A stretch of DNA of 13,513 bases from Anaerolineales bacterium UBA2029 (GCA_002332795.1 DDBP01000106.1:1-13513), one strand, 5' to 3'; shown: positions 1 to 8,623, numbered from the stretch's first letter. The notes: generated from the sequence alone by a model not told the origin. Translations and numbers: made by a program.

Positions 1-1
1 C

Positions 2-3000
2 CGTCCCATCTACCGCCCCGGCGAAAAGGTCTACTTCCGCGGGGCAATACGCGATCGCCAGGATATGACTTACCGCCTGCCCGGCGAAGGGCAGGTGCAC
101 GTCACCATTGACGTGAACTGGGGCGGGCAACTGCTCTTCGAGGGCGACCTGCCGCTCAGCGAGTTCGGCACCTTCAGCGGTGAGGTGACTCTGCCGGACG
201 ACGTTCAACTCGGCCAGGCCAACATCTCCGCCCTTTACCAGGACGAGTACGCGGCGCAGGTTTCTTTCTCCATCGCCGAATTCCGCGTGCCGGAGTACAA
301 GGTCGAGGTGACGCCAGATTACGGCGAGATCGTCCAGGGCGACCCCCTGCGCGCGCTGCTGACCGCGTCGTACTACTTCGGCGGGCCAGTCAGCGGCGCA
401 CAGATGACCTGGAACGCTGTCGGTCAGGCCGCCTGGTTCAACTACACCGGCCCTGGGCGCTACTGGTTCACCGACGAAACGCAGGATTACTTTAGCTGGG
501 TCAACCTGGGCGGCGGCCAGGCGGTCACGGATGCCAACGGCCAGGCCATCATCACCCTGGAACAGACGCGCGCGCCCTCGCGCCGTCCCATGACCATCAC
601 CGTCGAGGGCCAGGTGTGGGACGAGAGCGGTCAGGTCATCAGCGGACGCACGTCTGTCCTGGCCCATCCCGCCGACGTATACGTCGGTCTGCGCACCGAC
701 CGCTACTTTGGCCGCGAAGGTTCGCCGGTGAACGTAGACCTGATCGCCGTCACCCCGCAAAGTCAACCGCTGGCCGACCAGAAGATTGACGTGAAAGTAG
801 TCGAGGTGCGCTGGGAGCGCATCCCCATCGAAGGGCAATTCGGCGTCTACGACTGGCGGCAGCAGGAGATCGAAGTCGAGAGCGCCCAGGTGATCACCGG
901 CGCAGACGGCACGGCGCGCTACACGTTCACGCCCCCGCACGCGGGCATCTACCGCATCCAGGCACTGACGCGCGACCTTTACGAGCGCGTCAACAGCGCC
1001 ACGCTGCGCCTGTGGGTGACGGGCAGCACGCCCGTATGGTGGGGCCGCCCCAGCAATACCATAGACCTGGTGGCCGACAAGGAGAGCTATCAGCCCGGTG
1101 ACACTGCCGAAATCCTGATCCCCACGCCCTTCACCGGCGTCTCCTACGCCCTGATCGCTGTCGAGCGGGCAGGGATTCAGCACTACGAAGTGGCCCGCAT
1201 CGAGGGATCAACGCTGGTCTACCGCCTGCCCATCACCGAAGAACACGTGCCCACCATTCACCTGTCGGTGGTGCTGGTCAAAGGGACAGATGCCGAGACG
1301 CCGAACCCCTCCTACCGCACCGGCGAACTGGCGCTGGCCGTGGAGCCGGTGAACCGTCGCCTGGAGATCACCGTCACGCCATCGGCGACGCGCGCTCGCC
1401 CCGGCGAGACTGTCACGCTGGCGATCAAAGCAGCAGACGCGCGCGGCGAACCCGTCAGCGCCGAGGTGGGCGTGGCCGTGACCGACCTGGCCATCCTCTC
1501 GCTGATGCCGCCCAACAGCGTCTCGCTGGAAGAACAGTTCTACGGCCCGCAGCAGAACTACGTCTACACGGATGTGGCCCTGCGCGCCCTGCTGGATGTG
1601 CTCAGCGACGAACTGATCGAACAGCAGGCCAAGCGCGAAGGGGAAATCGCCTTCGCTACGCCCGCCGCCATGCCCACTGCCACCGCCGAAATGGCCCTGG
1701 GCGCCGCCGATATGGCGCAAGGAGGCGTGCCGCCCCAGGTGACCATCCGCCAGGACTTCCAGCAGACGCCGCTGTGGGCACCGCGGGTCGTCACCGACGC
1801 GGGCGGACAGGCCGTGGTGACCGTCACGTTGCCGGACAACCTGACTACCTGGCGCGTGGATGCGCGCGGCCTGACCGCCGATACCCTGGTCGGCGAGCGC
1901 ACCGCCGACGTGCTCGCCACGTTGCCGCTGCTGGTGCGCCCGGTGACGCCACGCTTCTTCGTCGTGGGCGACCGGGTGGCCCTGGCCGCCGTGATCAACA
2001 ACAACACCGATGCCGAACAGGCCGTGCAGGCCACCCTGCAGGCCAGCGGCGTGACCCTGGCAGGCGCGGCGACGCAGTCGGTCAGCATCCCCGCCGGAGG
2101 GCGCGCCCGCGTCGAGTGGTGGGCGACCGTCGAAGACGTGCCCTACGTAGACCTGACCTTCTTCGCCATCGGCGCGGACGGCTATCAGGACGCGGCCAAA
2201 CCCATGCTCGCTACCGGCCCAGACAACACCATCCCCGTCTACCGCTACACCGCGCCGGACACCGTCGGCACGGGCGGCGTGCTGCGCGACGAAGGCGCGC
2301 GCACCGAAGCGATCAGCCTGCCGCCGAGCCTGGACACCGATCAGGGCGAACTGACCGTGCATCTCGACCCGTCCCTGGCGGTGACGACCGTGGACGCGCT
2401 GGACTATCTGAAGAACTTCCCCCATCAGTGCATCGAGCAGACCATCAGCCGCTTCCTGCCCAACGTCATGACCTACCGCGCCCTCAAGAGCCTGGGCCTG
2501 GACGATCCGGAGCTGGCCGCCAACCTGCGGACTGTCCTCGATGAGGCGCTGGCCCGCCTGGCTCGCGAGCAGAATCCCGACGGCGGCTGGGGTTGGTTCG
2601 CGCAGATGGAGAGCAACCCCTACATCACCGCGTACGCCGCCCTGGGGCTGGTCGAGGCGCGCGACGCCGGCTTCGACGTGGACGCCACGATGATTGACCG
2701 GGCGCTCAACTTCGTGCGTTCCGATCTGATCCGCCCCGCCGTCGAAACGCCCGTCTGGCGGCTGAACCGGCAGGCGTTCTACCTCTACGTGTTCGCGCGG
2801 GCTGGACAGGCGCGTCCCGCCGAACTCGATGCCCTGCTGGATCACCGCCTGGAGATGGACACCTGGGCGCTGGCATTCCTGCTGATGGCCTACCAGCAAC
2901 TCGATCCCGCCGACGACGCCATCCCCGCCCTGGTCAGCGATCTGCAGAGCCGCGCCATCCTGTCGGCCACTGGCGCGCACTGGGAGGAAGCGGAGCGCGA

Positions 3001-3892
3001 CTGGTGGAACTGGAGCAGCGACACGCGCAGCACTGCCATCGCGCTGGCGGCGCTGGCGCGGGTGCAGCCCCAACACGACCTGCTGCCGAACGTGGTGCGT
3101 TGGCTGATGGTAGCCCGCCAGGGCGATCACTGGACGACCACACAAGAGACCGCCTGGGCGGTGATGGCACTCACCGACTGGATGGTCGCCAGTGGCGAAC
3201 TGCGCGGGGACTACGACTATCAGGCCGTGCTCAACGGACAACCGCTGGCCGAAGGCACTGTGACGCCGGAGACAGTGCGCGAAGGCCAGGTACTGCGCGT
3301 GGCCGTCAAAGACCTGCTGCGCGATGAGATCAACCGGCTGACGATCGCGCGGTCGGCGGGCGAAGGGGTGCTGTACTACACCGCGCACCTCAAGACGCGG
3401 CTGTGGGCCTCCGAAGCCAGGCCGATCAGCCGGGGCGTCACCGTCTCCCGCGAGTACTTCCTGGCCGACGATCCGGACACGCCGATCACGTCCGCCAAAG
3501 TGGGCGATGTGATCACCGTGCGAGTGACGCTCACCCTGCCCCAGGAAATCTACTACTTCGTGCTGGAAGACCCCATTCCAGCGGGTACCGAGCCAGTAGA
3601 CACGTCCCTGCTGACCACCAGTCAGCTCACGCAGCCGCCGACCATCCAGCCCACCCACGATCCCTACTGGTATTGGGGCTGGTGGTTGTTCGACCGCTCG
3701 GAGCTGCGCGACGAGCAGCTCAACCTGTACGCCGACTTCCTGCCGGCTGGCACCTACGTCTACACTTATCAGGTGCGGGCCAGCGTGCCGGGCGAATTCC
3801 AGACCATGCCCAGCCATGCCTACGCCTTCTACTTCCCGGAGGTCTTCGGGCGCGGCGCGGGGACGTTGTTCACGGTCGCAGCGGCAGAGTAA
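2..3892 (+). CDS. Alpha-2-macroglobulin family protein, thioester type (5' partial)
   Basis: Extracytoplasmic protease-trapping protein of the bacterial alpha-2-macroglobulin family. The reading frame is open from base 2, so the signal peptide and first macroglobulin domains lie outside the window; 1296 residues are visible. Numbering from base 2: an MG2-type motif RPIYRPGEKVYFRG at 1-14; beta-rich macroglobulin domains to about 540; an Ala/Thr/Met-rich, bait-like stretch at about 545-575; the A2M signature (RQDFQQTPLWAP at 583, LPDNLTTWRV at 610); the thioester motif CIEQ with Cys810 and Gln813; an alpha-helical thioester domain with GGWGWF and TTTQETAWAVMAL motifs; and a C-terminal domain ending in YFPEVFGRG at about 1277. 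In this family a protease cuts the bait, and the Cys-Gln thioester then captures it covalently. All thioester residues are intact. No C-terminal anchor or LPXTG-like signal is seen. The stop is TAA at 3890-3892. Family assignment is firm; substrate and partners are unknown. Confidence 0.95.
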   Translation, partial: RPIYRPGEKVYFRGAIRDRQDMTYRLPGEGQVHVTIDVNWGGQLLFEGDLPLSEFGTFSGEVTLPDDVQLGQANISALYQDEYAAQVSFSIAEFRVPEYKVEVTPDYGEIVQGDPLRALLTASYYFGGPVSGAQMTWNAVGQAAWFNYTGPGRYWFTDETQDYFSWVNLGGGQAVTDANGQAIITLEQTRAPSRRPMTITVEGQVWDESGQVISGRTSVLAHPADVYVGLRTDRYFGREGSPVNVDLIAVTPQSQPLADQKIDVKVVEVRWERIPIEGQFGVYDWRQQEIEVESAQVITGADGTARYTFTPPHAGIYRIQALTRDLYERVNSATLRLWVTGSTPVWWGRPSNTIDLVADKESYQPGDTAEILIPTPFTGVSYALIAVERAGIQHYEVARIEGSTLVYRLPITEEHVPTIHLSVVLVKGTDAETPNPSYRTGELALAVEPVNRRLEITVTPSATRARPGETVTLAIKAADARGEPVSAEVGVAVTDLAILSLMPPNSVSLEEQFYGPQQNYVYTDVALRALLDVLSDELIEQQAKREGEIAFATPAAMPTATAEMALGAADMAQGGVPPQVTIRQDFQQTPLWAPRVVTDAGGQAVVTVTLPDNLTTWRVDARGLTADTLVGERTADVLATLPLLVRPVTPRFFVVGDRVALAAVINNNTDAEQAVQATLQASGVTLAGAATQSVSIPAGGRARVEWWATVEDVPYVDLTFFAIGADGYQDAAKPMLATGPDNTIPVYRYTAPDTVGTGGVLRDEGARTEAISLPPSLDTDQGELTVHLDPSLAVTTVDALDYLKNFPHQCIEQTISRFLPNVMTYRALKSLGLDDPELAANLRTVLDEALARLAREQNPDGGWGWFAQMESNPYITAYAALGLVEARDAGFDVDATMIDRALNFVRSDLIRPAVETPVWRLNRQAFYLYVFARAGQARPAELDALLDHRLEMDTWALAFLLMAYQQLDPADDAIPALVSDLQSRAILSATGAHWEEAERDWWNWSSDTRSTAIALAALARVQPQHDLLPNVVRWLMVARQGDHWTTTQETAWAVMALTDWMVASGELRGDYDYQAVLNGQPLAEGTVTPETVREGQVLRVAVKDLLRDEINRLTIARSAGEGVLYYTAHLKTRLWASEARPISRGVTVSREYFLADDPDTPITSAKVGDVITVRVTLTLPQEIYYFVLEDPIPAGTEPVDTSLLTTSQLTQPPTIQPTHDPYWYWGWWLFDRSELRDEQLNLYADFLPAGTYVYTYQVRASVPGEFQTMPSHAYAFYFPEVFGRGAGTLFTVAAAE

Positions 3893-3913
3893 CGCTCTCG
3901 CCCTCCAGTAACG

Positions 3914-3943
3914 AAAGCCCCAGGGCGGCAACCCTGGGGCTTT
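3914..3943. terminator. Bidirectional intrinsic terminator between A2M gene and nifJ
   Basis: A perfect 12-bp stem, AAAGCCCCAGGG (3914-3925) pairing with CCCTGGGGCTTT (3932-3943), has a 6-nt loop CGGCAA. It starts 21 nt after the A2M stop and lies beyond the nifJ stop on the other strand. The A/T ends of the stem give a short U run in either direction (TTTGTT on the + strand), so it can serve both convergent genes. Confidence 0.85.
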
Positions 3944-3960
3944 GTTCGGGCATTTCTGTC

Positions 3961-3993
3961 AGACTCCCGAAGTCTTAGAGACTTCGGAAGTCT
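3961..3993. repeat. Double AGACTTC-type palindrome, probable dispersed repeat
   Basis: Two 15-nt near-palindromes, AGACTCCCGAAGTCT (3961-3975) and AGACTTCGGAAGTCT (3979-3993), are separated by TAG. Together they also form one long hairpin: 14 of 15 stem positions pair, with one C/A mismatch at 3966/3988. It ends 9 nt before the nifJ stop codon on the opposite strand. It has no U-tract and is distinct from the terminator next to it. The form resembles REP-like extragenic palindromes; copy number cannot be judged from one window. Confidence 0.6.
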
Positions 3994-4002
3994 CCGGGAT
4001 GA

Positions 4003-7000
4003 CTAGATGTCGAACTGCGCCCACTGCTCGTACATCTTCCAACGGGCGGCCACGTCCTGACGCATCCGCTCCAGCAGTTCCTCGGCACGCTTGGGGTCGG
4101 AGCTACGCAGGATGCGGAAGCGGTTCTGTTTGTACATCCACTCGCCGATGTCCAGCGACGGTGCTTTGGAGTCCAGCGTGAGCGGCTGTTTGCCCGCGCG
4201 GGTGTTGTCTGGGTTGAAGCGGTAGAGCGGCCAGAAGCCGGACTCGACGGCGTCCTTCTGCACCTGATAGCCGTAGCGCAGATCGTAGCCGTGCGCGATG
4301 CACTGGCAGTAGGCGATGATCAGCGAGGGGCCGTTGTAGGCTTCGGCTTCGGCGAACGCCTTGACCGTCTGCGTCATGTTGGTGCCCAACGCCACCTGCG
4401 CCACATAGATGTTGCCGTAGGTCATGGCGATCATGCCCAGGTCCTTCTTGGGCAAATCCTTGCCTGCCGCGGCAAACTTGGCCACCGCACCGCGCGGCGT
4501 CGCCTTGGACATCTGTCCACCGGTGTTGGAGTAGACGCCCGTGTCGAGCACCAGCACGTTCACGTCGCGGCCCGACGCCAGCACGTGATCCAGGCCACCG
4601 TAGCCGATGTCGTAGGCCCAACCGTCGCCGCCGATGATCCACACCGACTTCTTGACCAGGTAGTCGGCCACGCTCAGCAACTGCGCGGCGAAGGGGCTGC
4701 TATCCTGGCGCAGCAACGCCTTGAGTTCGTCCACGCGCGCCCGCTGTGCCTCGATGCCTTCGGGCGTGCTCTGGTCAGCGTCGCGGATGGCTTCGAGCAG
4801 CTCGCGGTGATTCTGCGCCTGCGCGATGAGCTGATCCAGCAACTCGCGGGCATACTGCGTGAGCTTGTCCACCGTCAGGCGCATACCCAGGCCAAACTCC
4901 GCCGCGTCTTCGAAGAGCGAGTTCGACCACGTCGGGCCGCGCCCATCCGCCCGCACGGCATAGGGCGTGGTGGGCAGGTTGCCGCCGTAGATAGACGAGC
5001 AGCCCGTGGCATTGGCAATGATGGCACGGTCGCCGAAGAGCTGCGACATCAGCTTGATGTAGGGCGTCTCGCCGCAGCCGGCGCACGCACCGGAGAACTC
5101 GAAGAGCGGGCGCAGCAGTTGCGACCCTTTCACCGTGAAGCGGTTGAAGGTCGAGGGATCCGTCTCCGGCAGGGACAGGAAGTAGTCCCAGTTGACGGCC
5201 TCGCGGCGGCGCAGTTCTTCGGTGAGCGGGGTCATGTTGATGGCCTTGCGGTCGGTCTTCTGGCCCTGCTCATCCTTGGCATAGGCCGGGCACATCTCCA
5301 CGCACACGCCGCAACCGGTGCAGTCCTCCGGCGCGACCTGCACGGTGTATTTCATACCCTTCCACTCGCGGCCCTTGGCTTCGGTGGATTTGAAGGTCTC
5401 CGGAGAATTGCCGTTGGCATATTCTGCCGGGTAAATCTTCATGCGGATCGTGGCATGCGGACACACGAAGGCGCACTGATTGCACTGGATGCAGACTTCG
5501 GGGTCCCACACCGGAATTTCGGTGGCGATGGCGCGCTTCTCGTACTGTGTGGTAGCCGTCGGATAGGTGCCGTCCACCGGGAACTTGGAGACGGGCAGCC
5601 AGTCGCCGCGCCCGGCGATGATCTCGGCGGTGACCGTCTTGACGAATTCCGGCGCGTCCTCCGGCACAGGCGGGCGCATGGAGAAGGTGCTGGTGACTTT
5701 GTTCGGATAGTTCACGCGCTCGATGCGGTCAATGGCCACCTGCGCCGCCTTGATGTTCATTTCCACCACCTTCGAGCCTTTGCGCCCGTAGGTGTCCTCG
5801 ACGGCGGCCTCGATCATGGTCATGGCCTGCTCTTCGGGCAGCACGCCGGAGATATTGAAGAAGGCCGCCTGCATGATGATGTTGATACGACCGCCCAGCC
5901 CCACAGACCTGGCGATGGCATCGGCATCAATCACGTAGAACTTGGCCTGCTTGTCAATGATCTGCTGCTGCACCTCACGCGGCAGGTGATCCCACACCTC
6001 GGATGCGCTGTACGGGCTGTTCAGCAGGAACGTGCCGCCCGGCTCCAACTGACTGAGCATATCGAACTGCTCGGTGAAGGTGAACTTGTGGCAGGCCAGG
6101 AAGCCCGCTTTCTTGATCAGGTAGGTGCTGCGGATGGGCTTCTTGGAGAAGCGCAGGTGCGAGACGGTGCGCGCGCCGGACTTCTTGGAGTCGTAGACGA
6201 AATAGCCCTGAGCGTAGTTGTCGGTGGCCTTGCCGATGATCTTGATCGAGTTCTTGTTCGCGCCCACCGTGCCATCCGCGCCCAGCCCGAAGAACAGCGC
6301 CCGGTGCACTTCCGGCCCTTCGGTGGAGAACTCGTCGTCCCATTCCAGGCTGGTGAAGGCCACATCGTCAATGATGCCCACCGTGAAGTGATTCTTCGGC
6401 TTGTCCGCCGCCAGGTTATCGAAGACGGCCTTGGCCATGCCGGGGTTGAACTCCTTCGACCCCAGGCCGTAGCGCCCGCCGACGATCAGCGGCATCTCGC
6501 CCCAGGTGCCGGCGGCCAGCGCCTCGGTGAACGCCGTGATCACGTCCTGGTAAAGCGGTTCGCCCGCTGCGCCTGGCTCTTTGGTGCGGTCGAGCACGGC
6601 CACGCGCTTCACCGTCTTGGGCAAAGCTGCGATCAGCGCCTCGCCCTTGAATGGGCGGAACAGACGCACCTTGAGCACGCCGACCTTTTCACCCTGCGCG
6701 GTCAGGTAGTCCACCACCTCGTGCACTGTCTCCGCGCCAGACCCCATCAGCACGACCACGCGGTCGGCATCCGGCGCGCCGAAGTAATCGAACAGGTGAT
6801 ATTCGCGCCCCACCACTTCGGCGAAGCGATCCATCACCTTCTGCACGATGGCTGGCGTGCGCTGATAGAACGGATTGATCGCCTCGCGCCCCTGGAAGAA
6901 CACATCGGGGTTCTGCGCCGTACCGCGCAGCACCGGACGATCGGGCGACATGCCGCGCATGCGGTGCTCCAGCACGTAGCGGTCGTCAATCATGGCGCGC

Positions 7001-7587
7001 ATTTCCTCGCGCGACAGCTCGCAGATTTTCTGGACTTCGTGCGAGGTGCGGAAACCGTCGAAGAAATGCACGAAAGGCACGCGCGATTCCAGAGTGGCCG
7101 CCTGAGCGATGAGAGCGAAGTCATGCGCTTCCTGCACACTGCCAGAGGCCAACATCGCCCAACCGGTCTGCCGCACGGCCATCACGTCGGAGTGATCACC
7201 GAAAATGGACAGGGCATGAGTCGCCAGCGACCGTGCCGACACGTGAAACACCGTGGAGGTCAACTCGCCGGCGATCTTGTACATGTTGGGGATCATCAAC
7301 AGCAGGCCCTGCGACGCGGTGAAAGTCGTCGCCAGCGCGCCAGTCGTCAGTGCGCCATGTATCGCGCCTGCTGCACCGCCTTCGGACTGCATTTCCGTCA
7401 CCGACGGCACTGTACCCCACAGATTCGTCACCCCTGCCGCCGAAAGCTCGTCGGCCTCTTCCCCCATGGGCGAAGACGGGGTGATCGGATAAATGGCAAT
7501 GACTTCGTTCAGGGCATGGGCCACGCGCGCCACTGCAGCATTGCCATCAATCGTCACCATGTTCTGCGACGATGTCTGCTTTGCCAT
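4003..7587 (-). CDS. nifJ: Pyruvate:ferredoxin (flavodoxin) oxidoreductase, single-chain
   Basis: Cytoplasmic enzyme that oxidises pyruvate with CoA to acetyl-CoA and CO2, reducing ferredoxin or flavodoxin; it links glycolysis or fermentation to low-potential electron carriers. The 1194-residue length is normal for the homodimeric form. Visible in order: pyruvate-binding domain with YPITPSS (33-39) and Arg119 in VSARSLATHALS; domain II to about 415; gamma-type domain (about 420-640); a two-cluster ferredoxin domain with C699/702/705/709 and C756/759/762/766; and the thiamine diphosphate domain with proximal-cluster cysteines C835, C838, C863 and C1094, IIGGDGW (984-990) and SNTGGQMSK (1020-1028). 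The spacing of the four proximal cysteines matches what I recall for Desulfovibrio africanus PFOR. The ATG at 7585-7587 is preceded by a perfect AGGAGG (7594-7599, minus strand) at 6 nt, which fixes the start. It is monocistronic within the window, convergent with the A2M gene and divergent from the HAD cluster. Confidence 0.98.
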   Translation of the reverse strand: MAKQTSSQNMVTIDGNAAVARVAHALNEVIAIYPITPSSPMGEEADELSAAGVTNLWGTVPSVTEMQSEGGAAGAIHGALTTGALATTFTASQGLLLMIPNMYKIAGELTSTVFHVSARSLATHALSIFGDHSDVMAVRQTGWAMLASGSVQEAHDFALIAQAATLESRVPFVHFFDGFRTSHEVQKICELSREEMRAMIDDRYVLEHRMRGMSPDRPVLRGTAQNPDVFFQGREAINPFYQRTPAIVQKVMDRFAEVVGREYHLFDYFGAPDADRVVVLMGSGAETVHEVVDYLTAQGEKVGVLKVRLFRPFKGEALIAALPKTVKRVAVLDRTKEPGAAGEPLYQDVITAFTEALAAGTWGEMPLIVGGRYGLGSKEFNPGMAKAVFDNLAADKPKNHFTVGIIDDVAFTSLEWDDEFSTEGPEVHRALFFGLGADGTVGANKNSIKIIGKATDNYAQGYFVYDSKKSGARTVSHLRFSKKPIRSTYLIKKAGFLACHKFTFTEQFDMLSQLEPGGTFLLNSPYSASEVWDHLPREVQQQIIDKQAKFYVIDADAIARSVGLGGRINIIMQAAFFNISGVLPEEQAMTMIEAAVEDTYGRKGSKVVEMNIKAAQVAIDRIERVNYPNKVTSTFSMRPPVPEDAPEFVKTVTAEIIAGRGDWLPVSKFPVDGTYPTATTQYEKRAIATEIPVWDPEVCIQCNQCAFVCPHATIRMKIYPAEYANGNSPETFKSTEAKGREWKGMKYTVQVAPEDCTGCGVCVEMCPAYAKDEQGQKTDRKAINMTPLTEELRRREAVNWDYFLSLPETDPSTFNRFTVKGSQLLRPLFEFSGACAGCGETPYIKLMSQLFGDRAIIANATGCSSIYGGNLPTTPYAVRADGRGPTWSNSLFEDAAEFGLGMRLTVDKLTQYARELLDQLIAQAQNHRELLEAIRDADQSTPEGIEAQRARVDELKALLRQDSSPFAAQLLSVADYLVKKSVWIIGGDGWAYDIGYGGLDHVLASGRDVNVLVLDTGVYSNTGGQMSKATPRGAVAKFAAAGKDLPKKDLGMIAMTYGNIYVAQVALGTNMTQTVKAFAEAEAYNGPSLIIAYCQCIAHGYDLRYGYQVQKDAVESGFWPLYRFNPDNTRAGKQPLTLDSKAPSLDIGEWMYKQNRFRILRSSDPKRAEELLERMRQDVAARWKMYEQWAQFDI

Positions 7588-7619
7588 CTATTTCCTCCTG
7601 TGTCTTTCCTGCGGACGAC

Positions 7620-7638
7620 CTCCTGCCCAATGCAGGAG
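7620..7638 (-). promoter_or_regulatory. nifJ 5' leader hairpin with possible Shine-Dalgarno pairing
   Basis: On the minus strand CTCCTGC (complement of 7632-7638) pairs with GCAGGAG (complement of 7620-7626) around a 5-nt loop, a perfect 7-bp stem about 33 nt upstream of the nifJ start. The sequence CAGGAGG occurs both in this stem region and again as the real Shine-Dalgarno site at 7594-7600. The CTCCTG arm could therefore pair with either copy. The hairpin is directly visible; any regulatory role is inference. Confidence 0.4.
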
Positions 7639-7830
7639 CCGGAAGTGCTGATCGAGACTGTGCCCACACACGCAAACGTCGCCAGACAAGTGCAAGGCGA
7701 ACACAACAGAAGGGCCAGCAGGCCCGCTCTTCCTGAGTTTTCGCCACAAGTCTAGTGCGTTTGGCACAACCTCAGTAGTGTGAAAAGTCGCGGTTTCGTT
7801 GATGAGTGTCACTTTGTGCTCTGAGGACAA

Positions 7831-7858
7831 TTCGTTTGTCGTGTTCGGGCGTTATAAT
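7831..7858 (+). promoter_or_regulatory. Sigma-70-type promoter for the HAD/sortase/holA cluster
   Basis: A perfect -10 hexamer TATAAT lies at 7853-7858. The -35 candidate at the right distance is a poor TTCGTT (7831-7836, 16-nt spacer), so strength would rest on the -10 box. A start near 7865 gives a leader of about 45 nt to the ATG at 7910. The promoter's position argues against the upstream in-frame starts at 7799 and 7802. Confidence 0.6.
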
Positions 7859-7909
7859 CTGCGCAGATCATGTGCAGCTACTCCCATATACAGGATACCG
7901 CGCGGGGTC

Positions 7910-8623
7910 ATGAAGCCCAAGACTCACCTGGTGCTGTTCGATATTGACGGGACGCTGTTGCTATCCGGCGGGTGTGGACGGGCTGCAACTCGCCTGGCGA
8001 TGCAGGACGTGTTCGGCACGGTGGGCACGCTGGACCGGGTGAGCTTCGCGGGCAAGACCGACTGGCAGATTTTGCTGGAGGCGTTGCAGTCAACGGGCAT
8101 CACGCCCGATCAGGTCGCCGCCCGGCTGGACGCCTACAATCAAGCGGTCGCGCGCCGCCTCAGCGAGATCATCGCCGATTTCCCCGTGCGGGCCTGCCCC
8201 GGCGCACCGGCCCTGGTGACCGCCTTGCGCGCTCATCCAGCGGTGCTGCTGGGCCTGGTGACCGGCAACATGGCCACTCTGGTGCCGATCAAGCTGCGGG
8301 CGGCGGGCTACGATCCCGCTGACTTCGCTGTGGCCGCCTATGGGTCAGAGGGGTGGGATCGGGCCATGCTGCCGCCCCTGGCGCTCGAACGCGCTCGCGC
8401 CCTCAACGGAGCGGATTTTGCGCCGGACAACGTCGTGATCATCGGTGACACCCCTGGCGACATCGCCTGTGCGCGGAGCATCGGCGCGCGCACCGTCGCG
8501 GTAGCAACCGGCCCCTTCAGCATGGCGCAACTCGCGCAGCACGGGCCAAGCTACGTCTTCCCCACTCTCGAAGACACGCCCGCCGTGCTGCACGCCATCC
8601 TCAACGACGGCTATGGCGGCTGA
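7910..8623 (+). CDS. HAD-superfamily hydrolase, phosphoglycolate phosphatase-like
   Basis: Probable cytoplasmic phosphatase of the haloacid dehalogenase superfamily, 237 residues. Motif I is LVLFDIDGT, with nucleophile Asp11 and acid/base Asp13; motif II is LVTGN with Thr118; motif IV is IIGDTPGD with Asp180 and Asp184. A helical C1-type cap lies between motifs I and II (about 20-90). The usual motif III lysine in a KP-type context is not evident; Arg151 in GWDRAMLPP or Lys128 may stand in. The ATG at 7910 was chosen because it puts motif I at residue 11 and follows the TATAAT promoter at 7853. Its Shine-Dalgarno site is weak (GGGG at 7904-7907). The stop overlaps the sortase start by 11 nt, suggesting translational coupling. 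Substrate cannot be assigned; phosphoglycolate or another small phosphate ester is the family guess. Confidence 0.9.
   Translation: MKPKTHLVLFDIDGTLLLSGGCGRAATRLAMQDVFGTVGTLDRVSFAGKTDWQILLEALQSTGITPDQVAARLDAYNQAVARRLSEIIADFPVRACPGAPALVTALRAHPAVLLGLVTGNMATLVPIKLRAAGYDPADFAVAAYGSEGWDRAMLPPLALERARALNGADFAPDNVVIIGDTPGDIACARSIGARTVAVATGPFSMAQLAQHGPSYVFPTLEDTPAVLHAILNDGYGG

Larger units (their letters stand above)
7588..7909. other. Divergent intergenic region nifJ / HAD hydrolase
   Basis: No credible gene is present in these 322 nt. The + strand frame is open from TTG 7799 to the HAD start, but the HAD promoter lies inside it and the extension (residues beginning MMSVTLCSED) lacks family features. 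The nifJ side holds its Shine-Dalgarno site (7594-7599), a leader hairpin (7620-7638), a small GGGCC-AGCA-GGCCC hairpin (7712-7725) and an imperfect inverted repeat (7753-7769). I could not identify a convincing nifJ -35/-10 pair. Confidence 0.7.

Noticed and set aside
1208..3931. Open frame of 907 codons on the minus strand
   Set aside because: It lies wholly antisense to the A2M gene, whose domains are unmistakable. Its translation is rich in Arg, Gly, His and Gln with no recognisable motif, typical of an antisense shadow in high-GC DNA.
4291..7755. Open frame of 1154 codons on the plus strand
   Set aside because: It is antisense to nifJ over nearly its whole length. The translation is His/Arg/Gly-rich low-complexity sequence without domains, as expected from the complement of GC-rich codons.
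7799..7909. N-terminal extension of the HAD hydrolase from TTG 7799 or ATG 7802
   Set aside because: The TATAAT promoter lies inside the extension, the extra residues match no HAD feature, and the ATG at 7910 places motif I at the usual distance from the start.
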